A stretch of 64,000 bases of DNA from Solibacillus sp. FSL R5-0449 (GTDB lineage: Bacteria; Bacillota; Bacilli; Bacillales_A; Planococcaceae): contig NZ_CP150239.1 of NCBI RefSeq assembly GCF_037975215.1, positions 906,001-970,000 on the forward strand, written 5' to 3'. Positions within the stretch are counted from its first letter, which is position 1; each line of letters starts with the position of its first letter. Both the position numbers and the translations under genes were made by a program. The notes beneath the pieces are model-generated. The model was not told the DNA's origin, did not search any database, and saw nothing but the letters and a program-made list of their open reading frames with translations. Positions 50,197-59,342 of the stretch are shown piece after piece.

Positions 50197-51843
50197 ATGA
50201 AGTCTTTAGACGGAATTAAATTTGCTGAAATGGTACAAATGGGTGCACATCACCTATACCAAAATGCAGCTTATGTAGATTCGCTAAATGTATTCCCTGT
50301 GCCGGATGGTGATACGGGGACAAATATGAATTTATCAATGACATCTGGTGCAGATGAAACAGAAGCCAATGTAAGTGCACATATCGGTAAAACAGCTCAG
50401 GCGTTATCAAAAGGCTTACTAATGGGTGCACGCGGAAATTCAGGTGTAATTTTATCACAGTTATTCCGCGGGTTCGGTAAAGCGATTGAAAAAGAAGCTG
50501 AAATCGATGCGAAAGGCTTAGCGAATGCATTCCAGGCTGGTGTAGATACTGCCTATAAAGCCGTTATGAAACCAGTGGAAGGGACAATCCTAACGGTTGC
50601 TCGTGAAGCCGCAGCAAAAGGTGTGGAAGTTGCTGAAACAGAAGAAGATATGATCGTTCTTATGGAAGCATTCATCGAGGAAGCAAAACAATCATTAAAC
50701 CGTACGCCGGATCTTTTACCTGTATTAAAAGAAGTGGGTGTTGTTGATAGCGGCGGCCAAGGATTGCTGTTCGTATACGAAGGATTCCTTGCTTCTATGA
50801 AAGGCGAGCCACTACCGGAAAAAAATGAATCTTCACTGGATGATTTAATTAATGCAGAACATCACCGTGTACAAGACTTCATGGACACATCTGACATTGA
50901 ATTTGGTTACTGTACCGAAATCATGGTGCGCTTCGAGGAAGATAAATCACCATTTGACGAAGAGCAGTTCCGCCAAGAACTGAATCCGATGGGTGACTCA
51001 TTATTAGTTATCTCGGACGATGAAATTGCAAAAGTACATATACACTCGGAAACTCCAGGTGCCGTACTTGCAGCGGGTCAAAAATATGGTAGCTTAATTA
51101 AAATTAAAGTAGACAATATGCGTGAACAGCATTCTGCGATTGTTAACGATACACCACAAGCACCTGCAAAACAGCAAAAAGCAAAAGTGCCTTATGCGAT
51201 TGTAACGATTGCAATGGGTGAAGGTGTATCCAATCTGCTACGCTCAATCGGTGCTTCTTATGTAATTGAAGGCGGACAGACGATGAACCCTTCTACAGAA
51301 GATATCGTAAAAGCGGTTAAAGAAATTGGTGCAGAGCGAGTACTGATTTTACCGAACAATAAAAATATCATTATGGCTGCAGAGCAAGCGGCTGAACTTC
51401 TGGAAATTGAAGCAGCGGTTGTGCCGACAAAAACGATCCCTCAAGGAATGGCAGCTATTTTAGCATTCAATCCTGCTGAATCGGTTGAAACGAATAAAGC
51501 AAACATGACACAAGGCTTTGAACATGTGAAGACTGGTCAAGTAACATTTGCAGTACGTGATACATCGATCGACGGTGTTGAAATTCGCAAAGATGATTAT
51601 ATGGCATTGGCTGAAGGTAAAATTATTTTATCGACTCCTGAAATGATGGATGCAGCGAAAAAAGTGCTTGATGGGTTAATGGATGAAGATTCAGAAATCA
51701 TCACAATCATTTATGGTGAAGATGCGACAGAAGAACAAGCCGATGAATTACAAAACTTTATCGAAGAAAATTACCCGGATGCTGAAGTGGAAATTGTTGA
51801 AGGTAAGCAATCCCTGTATCCGTTCATTTTATCTGTAGAATAA
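50197..51843 (+). CDS. yloV: DAK2-domain protein, FakA-like fatty acid kinase subunit (YloV)
   Basis: The protein has an N-terminal DAK2 (DhaL) nucleotide-binding domain with VFPVPDGDTGTNMNLSM (residues about 32-48) and GLLMGARGNSGVILSQLFRG, then a middle and a C-terminal DegV-like domain. In Staphylococcus this family (FakA) phosphorylates fatty acids bound to FakB, feeding the PlsX/PlsY pathway, and plsX lies 5 kb downstream. ATG 50197 gives 548 residues with ribosome site spacing of about 10 nt; the in-frame ATG at 50188 is only 2 nt from it. Confidence 0.92.
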   Translation: MKSLDGIKFAEMVQMGAHHLYQNAAYVDSLNVFPVPDGDTGTNMNLSMTSGADETEANVSAHIGKTAQALSKGLLMGARGNSGVILSQLFRGFGKAIEKEAEIDAKGLANAFQAGVDTAYKAVMKPVEGTILTVAREAAAKGVEVAETEEDMIVLMEAFIEEAKQSLNRTPDLLPVLKEVGVVDSGGQGLLFVYEGFLASMKGEPLPEKNESSLDDLINAEHHRVQDFMDTSDIEFGYCTEIMVRFEEDKSPFDEEQFRQELNPMGDSLLVISDDEIAKVHIHSETPGAVLAAGQKYGSLIKIKVDNMREQHSAIVNDTPQAPAKQQKAKVPYAIVTIAMGEGVSNLLRSIGASYVIEGGQTMNPSTEDIVKAVKEIGAERVLILPNNKNIIMAAEQAAELLEIEAAVVPTKTIPQGMAAILAFNPAESVETNKANMTQGFEHVKTGQVTFAVRDTSIDGVEIRKDDYMALAEGKIILSTPEMMDAAKKVLDGLMDEDSEIITIIYGEDATEEQADELQNFIEENYPDAEVEIVEGKQSLYPFILSVE

Positions 51844-51852
51844 AATCAATAG

Positions 51853-51890
51853 TGAAAGCAGTGTGTACATTCATGTATGCACTGCTTTCA
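51853..51890 (+). terminator. Hairpin after yloV
   Basis: TGAAAGCAGTG (51853-51863) pairs with CACTGCTTTCA (51880-51890). The stem is strong but no T run follows, so terminator activity is less sure. Confidence 0.6.
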
Positions 51891-51941
51891 TTACGTTTGA
51901 ATAGAGTGAAAAAGGTTGAATCGGAAGGCTGTATATTTCCC

Positions 51942-51969
51942 TTGTATTCAGTCGGTTTTCCTGTATAAA
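51942..51969 (+). promoter_or_regulatory. Probable promoter of the sda operon
   Basis: TTGTAT (51942-51947), a 16-bp spacer and TATAAA (51964-51969). It gives a leader of about 180 nt before sdaAB, containing a 41-codon open frame. Confidence 0.5.
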
Positions 51970-52033
51970 GTTAGTTCAGGGGGAATATTTCCATTACTTT
52001 ATCCTCTTACTACTTACACGTCTGCGTAAAGTT

Positions 52034-52159
52034 ATGGAGGATCATCCTCAATTTGGTTATTATTCTGTTTTTACAACAAGAAGTTTGTTAATTGCAGAGA
52101 AAATGAGTACACTAGGAGTAAATGAAAGTATGAAAGAATATGGGGGGACAACTTTATGA
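52034..52159 (+). CDS. Possible small ORF coupled to sdaAB (41 aa)
   Basis: An ATG-initiated frame of 41 codons (starts MEDHPQFGYYSVF, ends KEYGGTTL) whose TGA overlaps the sdaAB ATG as ATGA. No good ribosome site precedes it (only AAAG), and I recognise no family. It could be a leader peptide coupling translation to sdaAB, a remnant, or chance. Confidence 0.3.
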   Translation: MEDHPQFGYYSVFTTRSLLIAEKMSTLGVNESMKEYGGTTL

Positions 52160-52818
52160 AGTTTACATCGGTTTTTGATATTATTGGACCTGTTATGATT
52201 GGTCCATCCTCTTCACATACAGCAGGGGCAGCACGAATTGGACGTGTTGCACGCGACTTGTTTGGACGCCAGCCAAAATGGGCGAAAATTTATTTATACG
52301 GTTCTTTTGCCGAAACATACCGCGGCCATGGAACAGATGTGGCAATTATCGGTGGCTTACTAGATTACGATACAGATGATGAACGTATTAAAACTTCTTT
52401 TGCCGAAGCAGAAAAAGCAGGCTTGCAATTTGAATTCATTCCGGAAACAGCTAATAAAGAACATCCAAATACTGCGCGGATATTGATGGGCGATGACGAA
52501 TCGGAAATGAGCGTTGAAGGTATTTCAATCGGCGGCGGTAAAATTGAAATTAGTGAAGTGAACGGATTCAAGCTGCGTCTGACAGGCGGTATGCCTGCAA
52601 TTTTAGTTGTGCATGATGACCGTGCAGGCTGTATTGCAAACGTGGCGAATTGTTTAGCCATGCATGATGTTAATATTGGACATATGGAAGTATCGCGTAT
52701 TGAACGTGGTTTAACCGCTTTAATGGTAATTGAAGTCGATCAAAACATTGATCAGCGTCTGTTAGAGCAAATTTCATACATTCCGCATATTACGAAAGTA
52801 TCGAAAATTAATAACTAA
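52156..52818 (+). CDS. sdaAB: L-serine dehydratase, iron-sulfur dependent, beta subunit
   Basis: With SdaAA deaminates L-serine to pyruvate and ammonia. The 220-residue subunit starts KFTSVFDIIGPVMIGPSSSHTAGAARIGR, the conserved SSSHT motif, and ends in an ACT domain (about 148-220) that probably senses serine. GGGGGG precedes ATG. It lies 12 bp (to the preferred start) upstream of sdaAA. Confidence 0.95.
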   Translation: MKFTSVFDIIGPVMIGPSSSHTAGAARIGRVARDLFGRQPKWAKIYLYGSFAETYRGHGTDVAIIGGLLDYDTDDERIKTSFAEAEKAGLQFEFIPETANKEHPNTARILMGDDESEMSVEGISIGGGKIEISEVNGFKLRLTGGMPAILVVHDDRAGCIANVANCLAMHDVNIGHMEVSRIERGLTALMVIEVDQNIDQRLLEQISYIPHITKVSKINN

Positions 52819-52830
52819 GGGGTGGCAAAT

Positions 52831-53751
52831 ATGGATGTTTTATTCCGCAGTGTTCGTGAACTGGTGGAGTTAGCTGAAAGAGAAGGAAAGCTGATTTCCG
52901 AATTGATGATTGAGCAGGAAATGTTAATTACAGGTCGCTCGCGTGAAGAAATTTTTACACAGATGGACCGTAACTTAACGATTATGGAAGAAGCGGTCGA
53001 GCGCGGCTTAAAAGGTGTACAATCCGTAACAGGCTTAACGGGTGGCGATGCTGTACTTATTCAAAATTATATTAAAAAAGGCAACACATTAGCCGGAGAC
53101 CTTTTACTTGATGCTGTCAGCAAGGCGGTTGCAACAAACGAAGTGAATGCGGCAATGGGTACAATTTGTGCGACACCAACTGCTGGTTCAGCAGGAGTAG
53201 TTCCGGGGACATTGTTTGCCGTTCAAAATAAATTAAATCCGACACGTGAACAAATGATTCGCTATTTATTCACGTCCGGAGCATTCGGATTTATCGTGGC
53301 GAACAATGCTTCTATTTCAGGTGCTGAAGGCGGCTGCCAGGCGGAAGTCGGCAGTGCATCGGCAATGGCCGCTGCTGCGATTGTGGAAATGGCTGGCGGA
53401 ACAGCACAGCAAAGTTCGGAAGCATTTGCCATCACGCTGAAAAATATGCTCGGATTAGTATGTGACCCTGTTGCAGGCTTAGTTGAAGTACCTTGTGTTA
53501 AACGGAATGCAATGGGTGCATCCAATTCATTAGTCGCAGCGGATATGGCTTTAGCAGGTGTGACAAGCCGTATTCCATGTGATGAGGTAATCGGCGCAAT
53601 GTACCGAATCGGTCAGGCAATGAGCCCGAACTTGAAAGAAACAGCACGTGGCGGTTTGGCTGCAACACCAACGGGCAAAGCCATTACCCATGCAATCTTT
53701 GAAGGCGGAGACCTGAAAAGCCTGCTAAAATCACGTGTAGGCAGTAACTAA
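52831..53751 (+). CDS. sdaAA: L-serine dehydratase, iron-sulfur dependent, alpha subunit
   Basis: Catalytic subunit holding the oxygen-sensitive 4Fe-4S cluster. The 306-residue protein has TGLTGGDAV, ATPTAGSAGVVPGTLFAV, SGAEGGCQAEVGSASAMAAAA and CDPVAGLVEVPCVKRN, with cluster cysteines in the last two blocks. ATG 52831 fits the AAGGGGTGG site; an in-frame GTG at 52822 lies inside that site. Confidence 0.95.
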   Translation: MDVLFRSVRELVELAEREGKLISELMIEQEMLITGRSREEIFTQMDRNLTIMEEAVERGLKGVQSVTGLTGGDAVLIQNYIKKGNTLAGDLLLDAVSKAVATNEVNAAMGTICATPTAGSAGVVPGTLFAVQNKLNPTREQMIRYLFTSGAFGFIVANNASISGAEGGCQAEVGSASAMAAAAIVEMAGGTAQQSSEAFAITLKNMLGLVCDPVAGLVEVPCVKRNAMGASNSLVAADMALAGVTSRIPCDEVIGAMYRIGQAMSPNLKETARGGLAATPTGKAITHAIFEGGDLKSLLKSRVGSN

Positions 53752-53847
53752 TTAATCTAATGAGATATTCAAAAATCGGGCGGGCAGAAGTAGAAATTTC
53801 ATAGAACAAGGTGAAAATCCGTATTAAGAAACGGATAATTTATAAAA

Positions 53848-54000
53848 TTGATTGGAATGGAGGGGCGACTCCTGGGGGAATAGCGTGACGCCTGAGACTA
53901 GGAACAAAAGCTAAGAACGCCACGTCCTGTGGCAACGCTTTTGTGACCAACATCGTGTTGGCCTCACGCTCCCGGAAAGCGTCCCCGGAATGGAAATCAA
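53848..54000. repeat. Palindromic intergenic element, copy 2 (TTGATT...AATCAA)
   Basis: A 153-bp element bounded by TTGATT (53848) and AATCAA (54000). Stem A pairs 53904-53911 with 53937-53944. Stem B GCCAC/GTGGC pairs 53919-53923 with 53929-53933 around the same GTCCT loop as copy 1. Stem C CCAACA/TGTTGG is at 53947-53952 and 53956-53961. An extra outer stem GCGTGA/TCACGC (53883-53888, 53964-53969) is present. Relative to the copy at 7991-8095, three base pairs in stems A and B differ with pairing retained. The remaining parts of the 53752-54154 gap hold a hairpin and no clear gene. Confidence 0.85.
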
Positions 54001-54015
54001 TTTTTACGCACAGCG

Positions 54016-54057
54016 AAAAAATAACATTTTTCTCATAGAGAAAAATGTTATTTTTGG
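54016..54057. terminator. Strong A/T-flanked hairpin upstream of recG
   Basis: AAAAATAACATTTTTCTC pairs with AGAAAAATGTTATTTTT (54016-54055). It can stop transcription in either direction. It probably ends the sda transcript, about 260 bp after sdaAA and just past the palindromic element. Confidence 0.75.
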
Positions 54058-54093
54058 GTTTGCCTTGGCTTTTTTTAGTTTACGAGGGAACGT

Positions 54094-54165
54094 ATGCACC
54101 CATTTTATGATATTGTTAAATTATTAAAACTCGTAAAGGAAGGAAGTGTCAACAATGATTCATGA
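54094..54165 (+). CDS. Possible 23-codon leader ORF overlapping the recG start
   Basis: ATG 54094 is preceded by GAGGGAA. The frame encodes MHPFYDIVKLLKLVKEGS plus a few residues and stops at 54165, 11 bp inside recG. It could couple translation to recG or be chance; no family recognised. Confidence 0.2.
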   Translation: MHPFYDIVKLLKLVKEGSVNNDS

Positions 54166-56194
54166 GCCAGTTTCACAATTAAAGGGAATCGGAAAAGAAA
54201 CAGCCGAAAATTTAATGAAAATTGGCATCGAGACAATCCATGACTTGATTTGGACATTTCCATACCGCCATGAAGATTTTCGATTAAAAGATTTGACTGA
54301 AACACCGCATAATGAGCGTGTGACGATTGAAGCACGTGTCGAAAGTGAACCGACCGTATTGTTTTTAGGGAAAAACAAGTCACGACTGCAATTTACGGCT
54401 CTTGCAGGAAGACATTTAATTAAAGTTGTGTTTTTCAATCAAAATTATTTACGGCAAAAAATTTCAACTGGCGGCATCATTACGGTTACCGGGAAATGGG
54501 ATCGCGGTCGCCAAGTGATTGTCGGTTCGTCCGTGACGTTCGGACCGAAAACAGAACAAGTTGATTTTGAGCCTGTCTACAGCTTAAAAGGGAATATTCA
54601 GCAAAAGCGCTTCCGTAAATATATGCGCCAAGCATTGGATACCGTGAAGGATCAATTACCTGAAACATTGCCGCACTATCTGCGTGAAAACTACCAGTTG
54701 GTCAATATTCAAGAAGCGCTCGAAGGGGTACATTTCCCGCAAAGTGCAGACCATGCAAAACAGGCGCGCCGCCGCTTCGTTTATGAGGAATTACTGCAGT
54801 TCCAGCTGCGTATTCAAGCATTGAGAAAAGCGAATAAGGAAAATGAAAAAGGGATTTCCGTCCGCTTTGACCTGGAAAAATTAAAGGAATTTATTGCAAC
54901 TCTGCCGTATGAATTAACAGGGGCCCAAAAGCGGGTTGTCAATGAAATATGCAAAGATTTACTGCTGCCGCAACGTATGAATCGTCTACTTCAAGGGGAT
55001 GTTGGATCAGGGAAGACTGTTGTTGCGGCAATCGGTCTATATGCCGCTGTTACGGCTGGTTATCAAGGGGCTTTAATGGCTCCGACAGAAATTTTAGCCG
55101 AGCAGCATGCTGAAAACTTGCATATGTGGTTTGATCCGATCGGAGTTAAGATCGCTTTATTGTCGGGCTCCACAAAAACAAAGGCACGTCGCGAATTGTT
55201 AGCACAGCTTGTAGCAGGGGAAATCGATATTCTCATTGGGACACATGCACTTATCCAGCCAGATGTCGAATTCAAGAAGTTAGGCTTTGTCATTACGGAT
55301 GAGCAACACCGGTTTGGTGTAGAACAGCGTCGTGTACTGCGTGAAAAAGGTGAAAATCCGGATGTACTGTTCATGACGGCGACACCTATTCCTCGTACAT
55401 TAGCCATTACAGCCTTTGGTGAGATGGATGTTTCGATTATTGATGAATTGCCTGCAGGAAGGAAAGAAATTGAAACGCATTGGCTGAAAAAAGAGCAGCT
55501 GAACAGTGTGCTGATGCGCATGACCCAAGAACTTGAAGCAGGCCGCCAAGCCTATGTCATTGCTCCGTTAATCGAAGAGTCCGATAAACTCGATGTACAA
55601 AATGCAGTGGAAGCTTATGAACAATTAAAGGCATATTTCGGCAACCGTTTTGAAATCGGCCTGATGCACGGTCGATTGCATTCGGACGAAAAAGATGCGG
55701 TTATGCGGGCATTCAGTGATGGGGAAATTCATGTACTTGTATCGACAACTGTTGTCGAGGTTGGGGTAAACGTACCGAACGCAACGTTTATGACAATTTA
55801 TGATGCCGAGCGTTTTGGTTTAGCTCAGCTTCACCAGCTGCGCGGACGTGTTGGCCGGGGAGAACATCAATCTTATTGTGTACTGATTGCCGACCCGAAA
55901 ACAGATGAAGGAAAAGAACGTATGATGAGTATGACCGAGACGAATGACGGTTTCCGCCTGGCTGAAAAAGATTTGGAATTGCGCGGCTCAGGGGACTTCT
56001 TCGGCAAGCGACAAAGCGGGTTGCCGGAATTTAAATTGGCCGACCTTGTCCATGATTACCGGGCACTTGAAACAGCAAGACAGGATGCCGAAAAAATGCT
56101 CTATGATGAAGCATTTTGGCAAGATCCGGAATATGAATTTTTACGGGAGGATTTAACGGCTTCCGGCGTTCTGCAAGGAGAACGAATCGATTAA
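54155..56194 (+). CDS. recG: ATP-dependent DNA helicase RecG
   Basis: Branch-migration helicase that regresses stalled forks and processes recombination intermediates. The 679-residue protein has the wedge/OB domain (about 50-150), Walker A GDVGSGKTVVA, a DEQHRFG box and helicase motifs including TATPIPRTLA and QLRGRVGRG. ATG 54155 follows AAAGGAAGG. The conserved order recG-fapR is interrupted here by a small gene. Confidence 0.97.
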   Translation: MIHEPVSQLKGIGKETAENLMKIGIETIHDLIWTFPYRHEDFRLKDLTETPHNERVTIEARVESEPTVLFLGKNKSRLQFTALAGRHLIKVVFFNQNYLRQKISTGGIITVTGKWDRGRQVIVGSSVTFGPKTEQVDFEPVYSLKGNIQQKRFRKYMRQALDTVKDQLPETLPHYLRENYQLVNIQEALEGVHFPQSADHAKQARRRFVYEELLQFQLRIQALRKANKENEKGISVRFDLEKLKEFIATLPYELTGAQKRVVNEICKDLLLPQRMNRLLQGDVGSGKTVVAAIGLYAAVTAGYQGALMAPTEILAEQHAENLHMWFDPIGVKIALLSGSTKTKARRELLAQLVAGEIDILIGTHALIQPDVEFKKLGFVITDEQHRFGVEQRRVLREKGENPDVLFMTATPIPRTLAITAFGEMDVSIIDELPAGRKEIETHWLKKEQLNSVLMRMTQELEAGRQAYVIAPLIEESDKLDVQNAVEAYEQLKAYFGNRFEIGLMHGRLHSDEKDAVMRAFSDGEIHVLVSTTVVEVGVNVPNATFMTIYDAERFGLAQLHQLRGRVGRGEHQSYCVLIADPKTDEGKERMMSMTETNDGFRLAEKDLELRGSGDFFGKRQSGLPEFKLADLVHDYRALETARQDAEKMLYDEAFWQDPEYEFLREDLTASGVLQGERID

Positions 56195-56262
56195 ACGATT
56201 AGAACCTGGAATTGGTGGAAAACTAATTAAGCTATTTAAAAATGCTGAAAAGAGGTTATAAG

Positions 56263-56682
56263 ATGGGAAATATGTATCCGTATTTCGTACTAAATGGACA
56301 AGCAAAAGAAGCAGTGGTGTTATATGCAGAACTGTTTAATGCCAAAAGTGTAACGATTTCAACATTCGGAGAATTACCGCCAAACCCCGAGAACCCTATT
56401 CCACCAGAAGCAAAAGATCTGGTCATGAATGCGCAAATTGAATTGCAGGAAGGTCAAATGATGTTTTCTGATACGTATCCGGGTTCTCCGCAAGTGACGG
56501 TAGGGGACAATATTAGCATTGCCTATACGTCAAAAGATGAGCAGGAAATCCGATATATCTTCGATGGTTTAAAAGAAGGCGGAAAGGTCGTAATGGAGTT
56601 ACAGGAGACCTTTTGGAGCAAGTGCTACGGTCAGGTGAAAGACAAGTTCGGGGTGCTGTGGCAGCTAAGCCTTGAAGCATAA
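56263..56682 (+). CDS. VOC/PhnB-like small protein
   Basis: A 139-residue protein of the vicinal-oxygen-chelate fold, PhnB/YdcJ-like type (YPYFVLNGQAKEAVVLYAELFNA..., ending in YGQVKDKFGVLWQLS). Members are annotated as glyoxalase-like or 3-demethylubiquinone methyltransferase-like, mostly without known function. No clear metal-ligand set could be assigned, so catalytic activity is open. ATG 56263 is preceded by AAGAGG. Not found here in B. subtilis; own terminator follows. Confidence 0.82.
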   Translation: MGNMYPYFVLNGQAKEAVVLYAELFNAKSVTISTFGELPPNPENPIPPEAKDLVMNAQIELQEGQMMFSDTYPGSPQVTVGDNISIAYTSKDEQEIRYIFDGLKEGGKVVMELQETFWSKCYGQVKDKFGVLWQLSLEA

Positions 56683-56688
56683 GATTTC

Positions 56689-56724
56689 AAGAACGCGACA
56701 AAAAGTTGTTGCGTTCTTTTTTTT
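56689..56724 (+). terminator. Terminator before fapR
   Basis: AAGAACGC plus ACAA (from 56689) pairs with TTGT plus GCGTTCTT (to 56718), followed by a long T run. Confidence 0.9.
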
Positions 56725-56735
56725 ATACATGTATA

Positions 56736-56764
56736 TTGATATTAGTACCAAGTGCTAATACTAA
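56736..56764 (+). promoter_or_regulatory. fapR promoter with FapR operator
   Basis: ATTAGTACCAAGTGCTAAT (56741-56759) is a near-match to the FapR operator, which is built on TTAGTACC and its inverse. It overlaps a -35-like TTGATA (56736-56741) and the spacer to a weak -10 TACTAA (56759-56764). FapR bound here blocks transcription until malonyl-CoA releases it, giving autoregulation of the operon. Confidence 0.85.
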
Positions 56765-56798
56765 TCTTTTAGAAAATTAAAGGTAGGTAACAAATACG

Positions 56799-57371
56799 AT
56801 GAAGCGTTCCAAAAAAGAGCGACAGTCGTTATTGACTGAGCAGATCGCAGACAATCCTTTCGTGACAGATGAACAATTAGCAGCTGAATTTAATGTGAGC
56901 GTTCAAACAATCCGATTGGATCGCATGGAACTCGCTATTCCGGAATTGCGTGAACGTATTAAAGATGTTGCTGCTAAAAAATATGATGAAGTAAAATCGT
57001 TGCCACTCGATGAAGTCATCGGTGAAATTATTGATATAGAGCTGGATAACCGGGCAATTTCAATATTTGATGTTGGAGAAGAGCATGTTTTCCAGCGCAA
57101 TGGCATAGCGCGCGGTCACCATCTATTTGCACAGGCCAATTCTTTGGCGGTTGCAGTAATTGATGATGAGCTTGCCCTTACTGTAAAATCAAATGTAGCT
57201 TTCGTGAAACCGGTTCGAGCAGGTAATCGTGTCGTAACGAAGGCCGTTGTAAAAGGGAAAAACCCTGATAAAAACCGTACATTTATCGAAGTAACTTCTT
57301 CTGTTGATAATGAACTAGTTTTCAAAGGAGAGTTTGAAATGTATCGGATGAAAGGTGAAGAAACAACATGA
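56799..57371 (+). CDS. fapR: Transcription factor FapR, fatty acid and phospholipid synthesis regulator
   Basis: Global repressor of lipid synthesis genes whose effector is malonyl-CoA. The 190-residue protein has an N-terminal winged-helix DNA-binding domain (about 1-55: [28 protein letters not shown]) and a C-terminal hot-dog fold (about 75-185) that binds malonyl-CoA. It lies just downstream of its own operator and overlaps plsX by 4 bp. Confidence 0.96.
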   Translation: MKRSKKERQSLLTEQIADNPFVTDEQLAAEFNVSVQTIRLDRMELAIPELRERIKDVAAKKYDEVKSLPLDEVIGEIIDIELDNRAISIFDVGEEHVFQRNGIARGHHLFAQANSLAVAVIDDELALTVKSNVAFVKPVRAGNRVVTKAVVKGKNPDKNRTFIEVTSSVDNELVFKGEFEMYRMKGEETT

Positions 57372-58363
57372 AAATAGCAGTAGATGGTATGGGCGGAGAT
57401 AACGCACCAAAAGCAATCGTGGAAGGTGTCTTCATGGCGCTTGAAGATTTTCCGAAATTAACAATTGATCTGTATGGCGATGAACAGAAAATGGCGCCTT
57501 ACTTAAAGAACCATGATCGCCTGACGGTTGTTCATTGCAGTGAAGTTGTAGAGGGAGAAGATGATCCGGCACGCGCAGTACGCCGTAAAAAAGATTCTTC
57601 AATGGCACGTATGCTGGATGCAGTTGCTGAAGGAAAAGCGGACGCTTGTTTATCGGCTGGGAATACAGGTGCTTTAATGGCAGGCGGACTTTTCAAAGTA
57701 GGACGTATTGATGGGGTCGCACGTCCTGCATTAGCAACAACATTACCTACGATGAATGGTGACGGCTTCCTAATGCTTGATTTAGGGGCGAATGCAGATG
57801 CAAAACCTGAAAACTTATTACAGTACGCAATCATGGGTGATATTTATGTGAAGCAAGTACGCGGTCAAAAATCACCACGTATTGGACTATTAAATATCGG
57901 AACGGAAGATAAAAAAGGTAATGAGTTAACTAAATCGGCATTCACATTAATGAAAGAAGCGGATTTCAACTTTGAAGGTAATGTGGAAGCACGCGAATTA
58001 CTGAATGGGGTCGCAGATGTTGTCGTAACGGATGGGTTTACAGGCAATATGGTGCTGAAAACAATCGAAGGTACAGCAGGCACGGTTTTCAAAATGTTGA
58101 AGGATGCATTATTTGCTACAACAAAAACAAAGATTGCTGCTGCATTAGTGAAAAACGACTTGAAGCAGTTAAAAGATAAAATGGATTATACAGAATACGG
58201 TGGTGCGGCTTTATTCGGCCTGAAAGCACCTGTTATTAAGGCGCATGGCTCTTCGAATGCACGTGCGATTTACAGTGCAATTCGTCAAGCGACAATTATG
58301 GTAGAGCATAAAGTATGCGAAACAATTACTAAAAAAATTGAGCAATTGCCAAAGCCAGAATAA
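57368..58363 (+). CDS. plsX: Phosphate acyltransferase PlsX
   Basis: Converts acyl-ACP to acyl-phosphate, the acyl donor for PlsY in phospholipid synthesis. The 331-residue protein begins [19 protein letters not shown], the family start, with SAGNTGALM and [14 protein letters not shown] further on. It overlaps fapR (ATGA) and precedes fabD. Confidence 0.97.
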   Translation: MKIAVDGMGGDNAPKAIVEGVFMALEDFPKLTIDLYGDEQKMAPYLKNHDRLTVVHCSEVVEGEDDPARAVRRKKDSSMARMLDAVAEGKADACLSAGNTGALMAGGLFKVGRIDGVARPALATTLPTMNGDGFLMLDLGANADAKPENLLQYAIMGDIYVKQVRGQKSPRIGLLNIGTEDKKGNELTKSAFTLMKEADFNFEGNVEARELLNGVADVVVTDGFTGNMVLKTIEGTAGTVFKMLKDALFATTKTKIAAALVKNDLKQLKDKMDYTEYGGAALFGLKAPVIKAHGSSNARAIYSAIRQATIMVEHKVCETITKKIEQLPKPE

Positions 58364-58388
58364 GCTTTTTCACAAAGGGGATTATCAA

Positions 58389-59342
58389 ATGACAAAAGTT
58401 GCTTTTATTTTTCCAGGACAAGGTTCACAAACTGTAGGGATGGGTGCGGAGTTTGTTGCGAATGATGAAGTAAGCAAACAGTATTATGAACGAGCAAACG
58501 AAGTGTTGAACCTTCCACTGTCGGACTATATGCTGAACGGTCCGCAAGAAACATTAACACTGACATACCATGCTCAGCCAGCTTTATTGACATCAGGGGT
58601 GATGATCGCAAACAAGCTGATTGAAGCCGGTATTGCACCGCAATATACTGCGGGACATTCATTAGGAGAATACAGTGCATTTGTCATTTCAGGAGTAATT
58701 GATTTTGAAGATGCAGTTCAAACAGTTCATAGACGGGGTGTATTTATGGACGAGGCAGTACCTGCAGGTCAAGGAGCAATGGCAGCTATATTGGCGTTAG
58801 ATGGAGAAAAGCTGGACGCCATTTGCCAACAAGTATCCGCTGAAGGAGAAGTCGTTCAAGTGGCGAACTTCAACTGTCCGGGCCAAATTGTGATTTCAGG
58901 GACGAAACTAGGTGTTGACGAGGCATGTATAAGAGCGAAGGAAGCGGGAGCAAAACGAGCTTTACCATTAGTCGTGAGCGGTCCTTTCCATAGTTCATTA
59001 ATGCAGAAAGCGGCACATAATTTAAAAGATACAGTAGAAAATTTACCATTGCAGGAACCAAAAATTCCGGTAGTGAGCAATGTAACTTCAGAGCTTTTAA
59101 CAACGGTGGAAGCAATTAAAGAAGAAATGGTTGCCCAAGTAACAAGCTCTGTACAATGGCAGCAAAACATTGAAAAGCTTATTGCTGAAGGGGTAACAGT
59201 CTTTATCGAATGCGGACCTGGAAAAGTATTATCAGGCTTAGTGAAAAAAATCGACCGCAATGTACAAACTTACTGTGTATATGATGAGGCGAGTTTAACA
59301 CAAGTTGTTGAGGCATCAAAGGAGTGGAAACAATGGGTTTAA
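58389..59342 (+). CDS. fabD: Malonyl-CoA:ACP transacylase FabD
   Basis: Transfers malonyl groups from CoA to ACP for fatty acid elongation. The 317-residue protein has FIFPGQGSQ at the N-terminus and the nucleophile elbow GHSLGEYSA with Ser91. The catalytic His is in [11 protein letters not shown] 58389 follows AAAGGGG and agrees with the family N-terminus. It overlaps fabG by 10 bp. Confidence 0.97.
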   Translation: MTKVAFIFPGQGSQTVGMGAEFVANDEVSKQYYERANEVLNLPLSDYMLNGPQETLTLTYHAQPALLTSGVMIANKLIEAGIAPQYTAGHSLGEYSAFVISGVIDFEDAVQTVHRRGVFMDEAVPAGQGAMAAILALDGEKLDAICQQVSAEGEVVQVANFNCPGQIVISGTKLGVDEACIRAKEAGAKRALPLVVSGPFHSSLMQKAAHNLKDTVENLPLQEPKIPVVSNVTSELLTTVEAIKEEMVAQVTSSVQWQQNIEKLIAEGVTVFIECGPGKVLSGLVKKIDRNVQTYCVYDEASLTQVVEASKEWKQWV

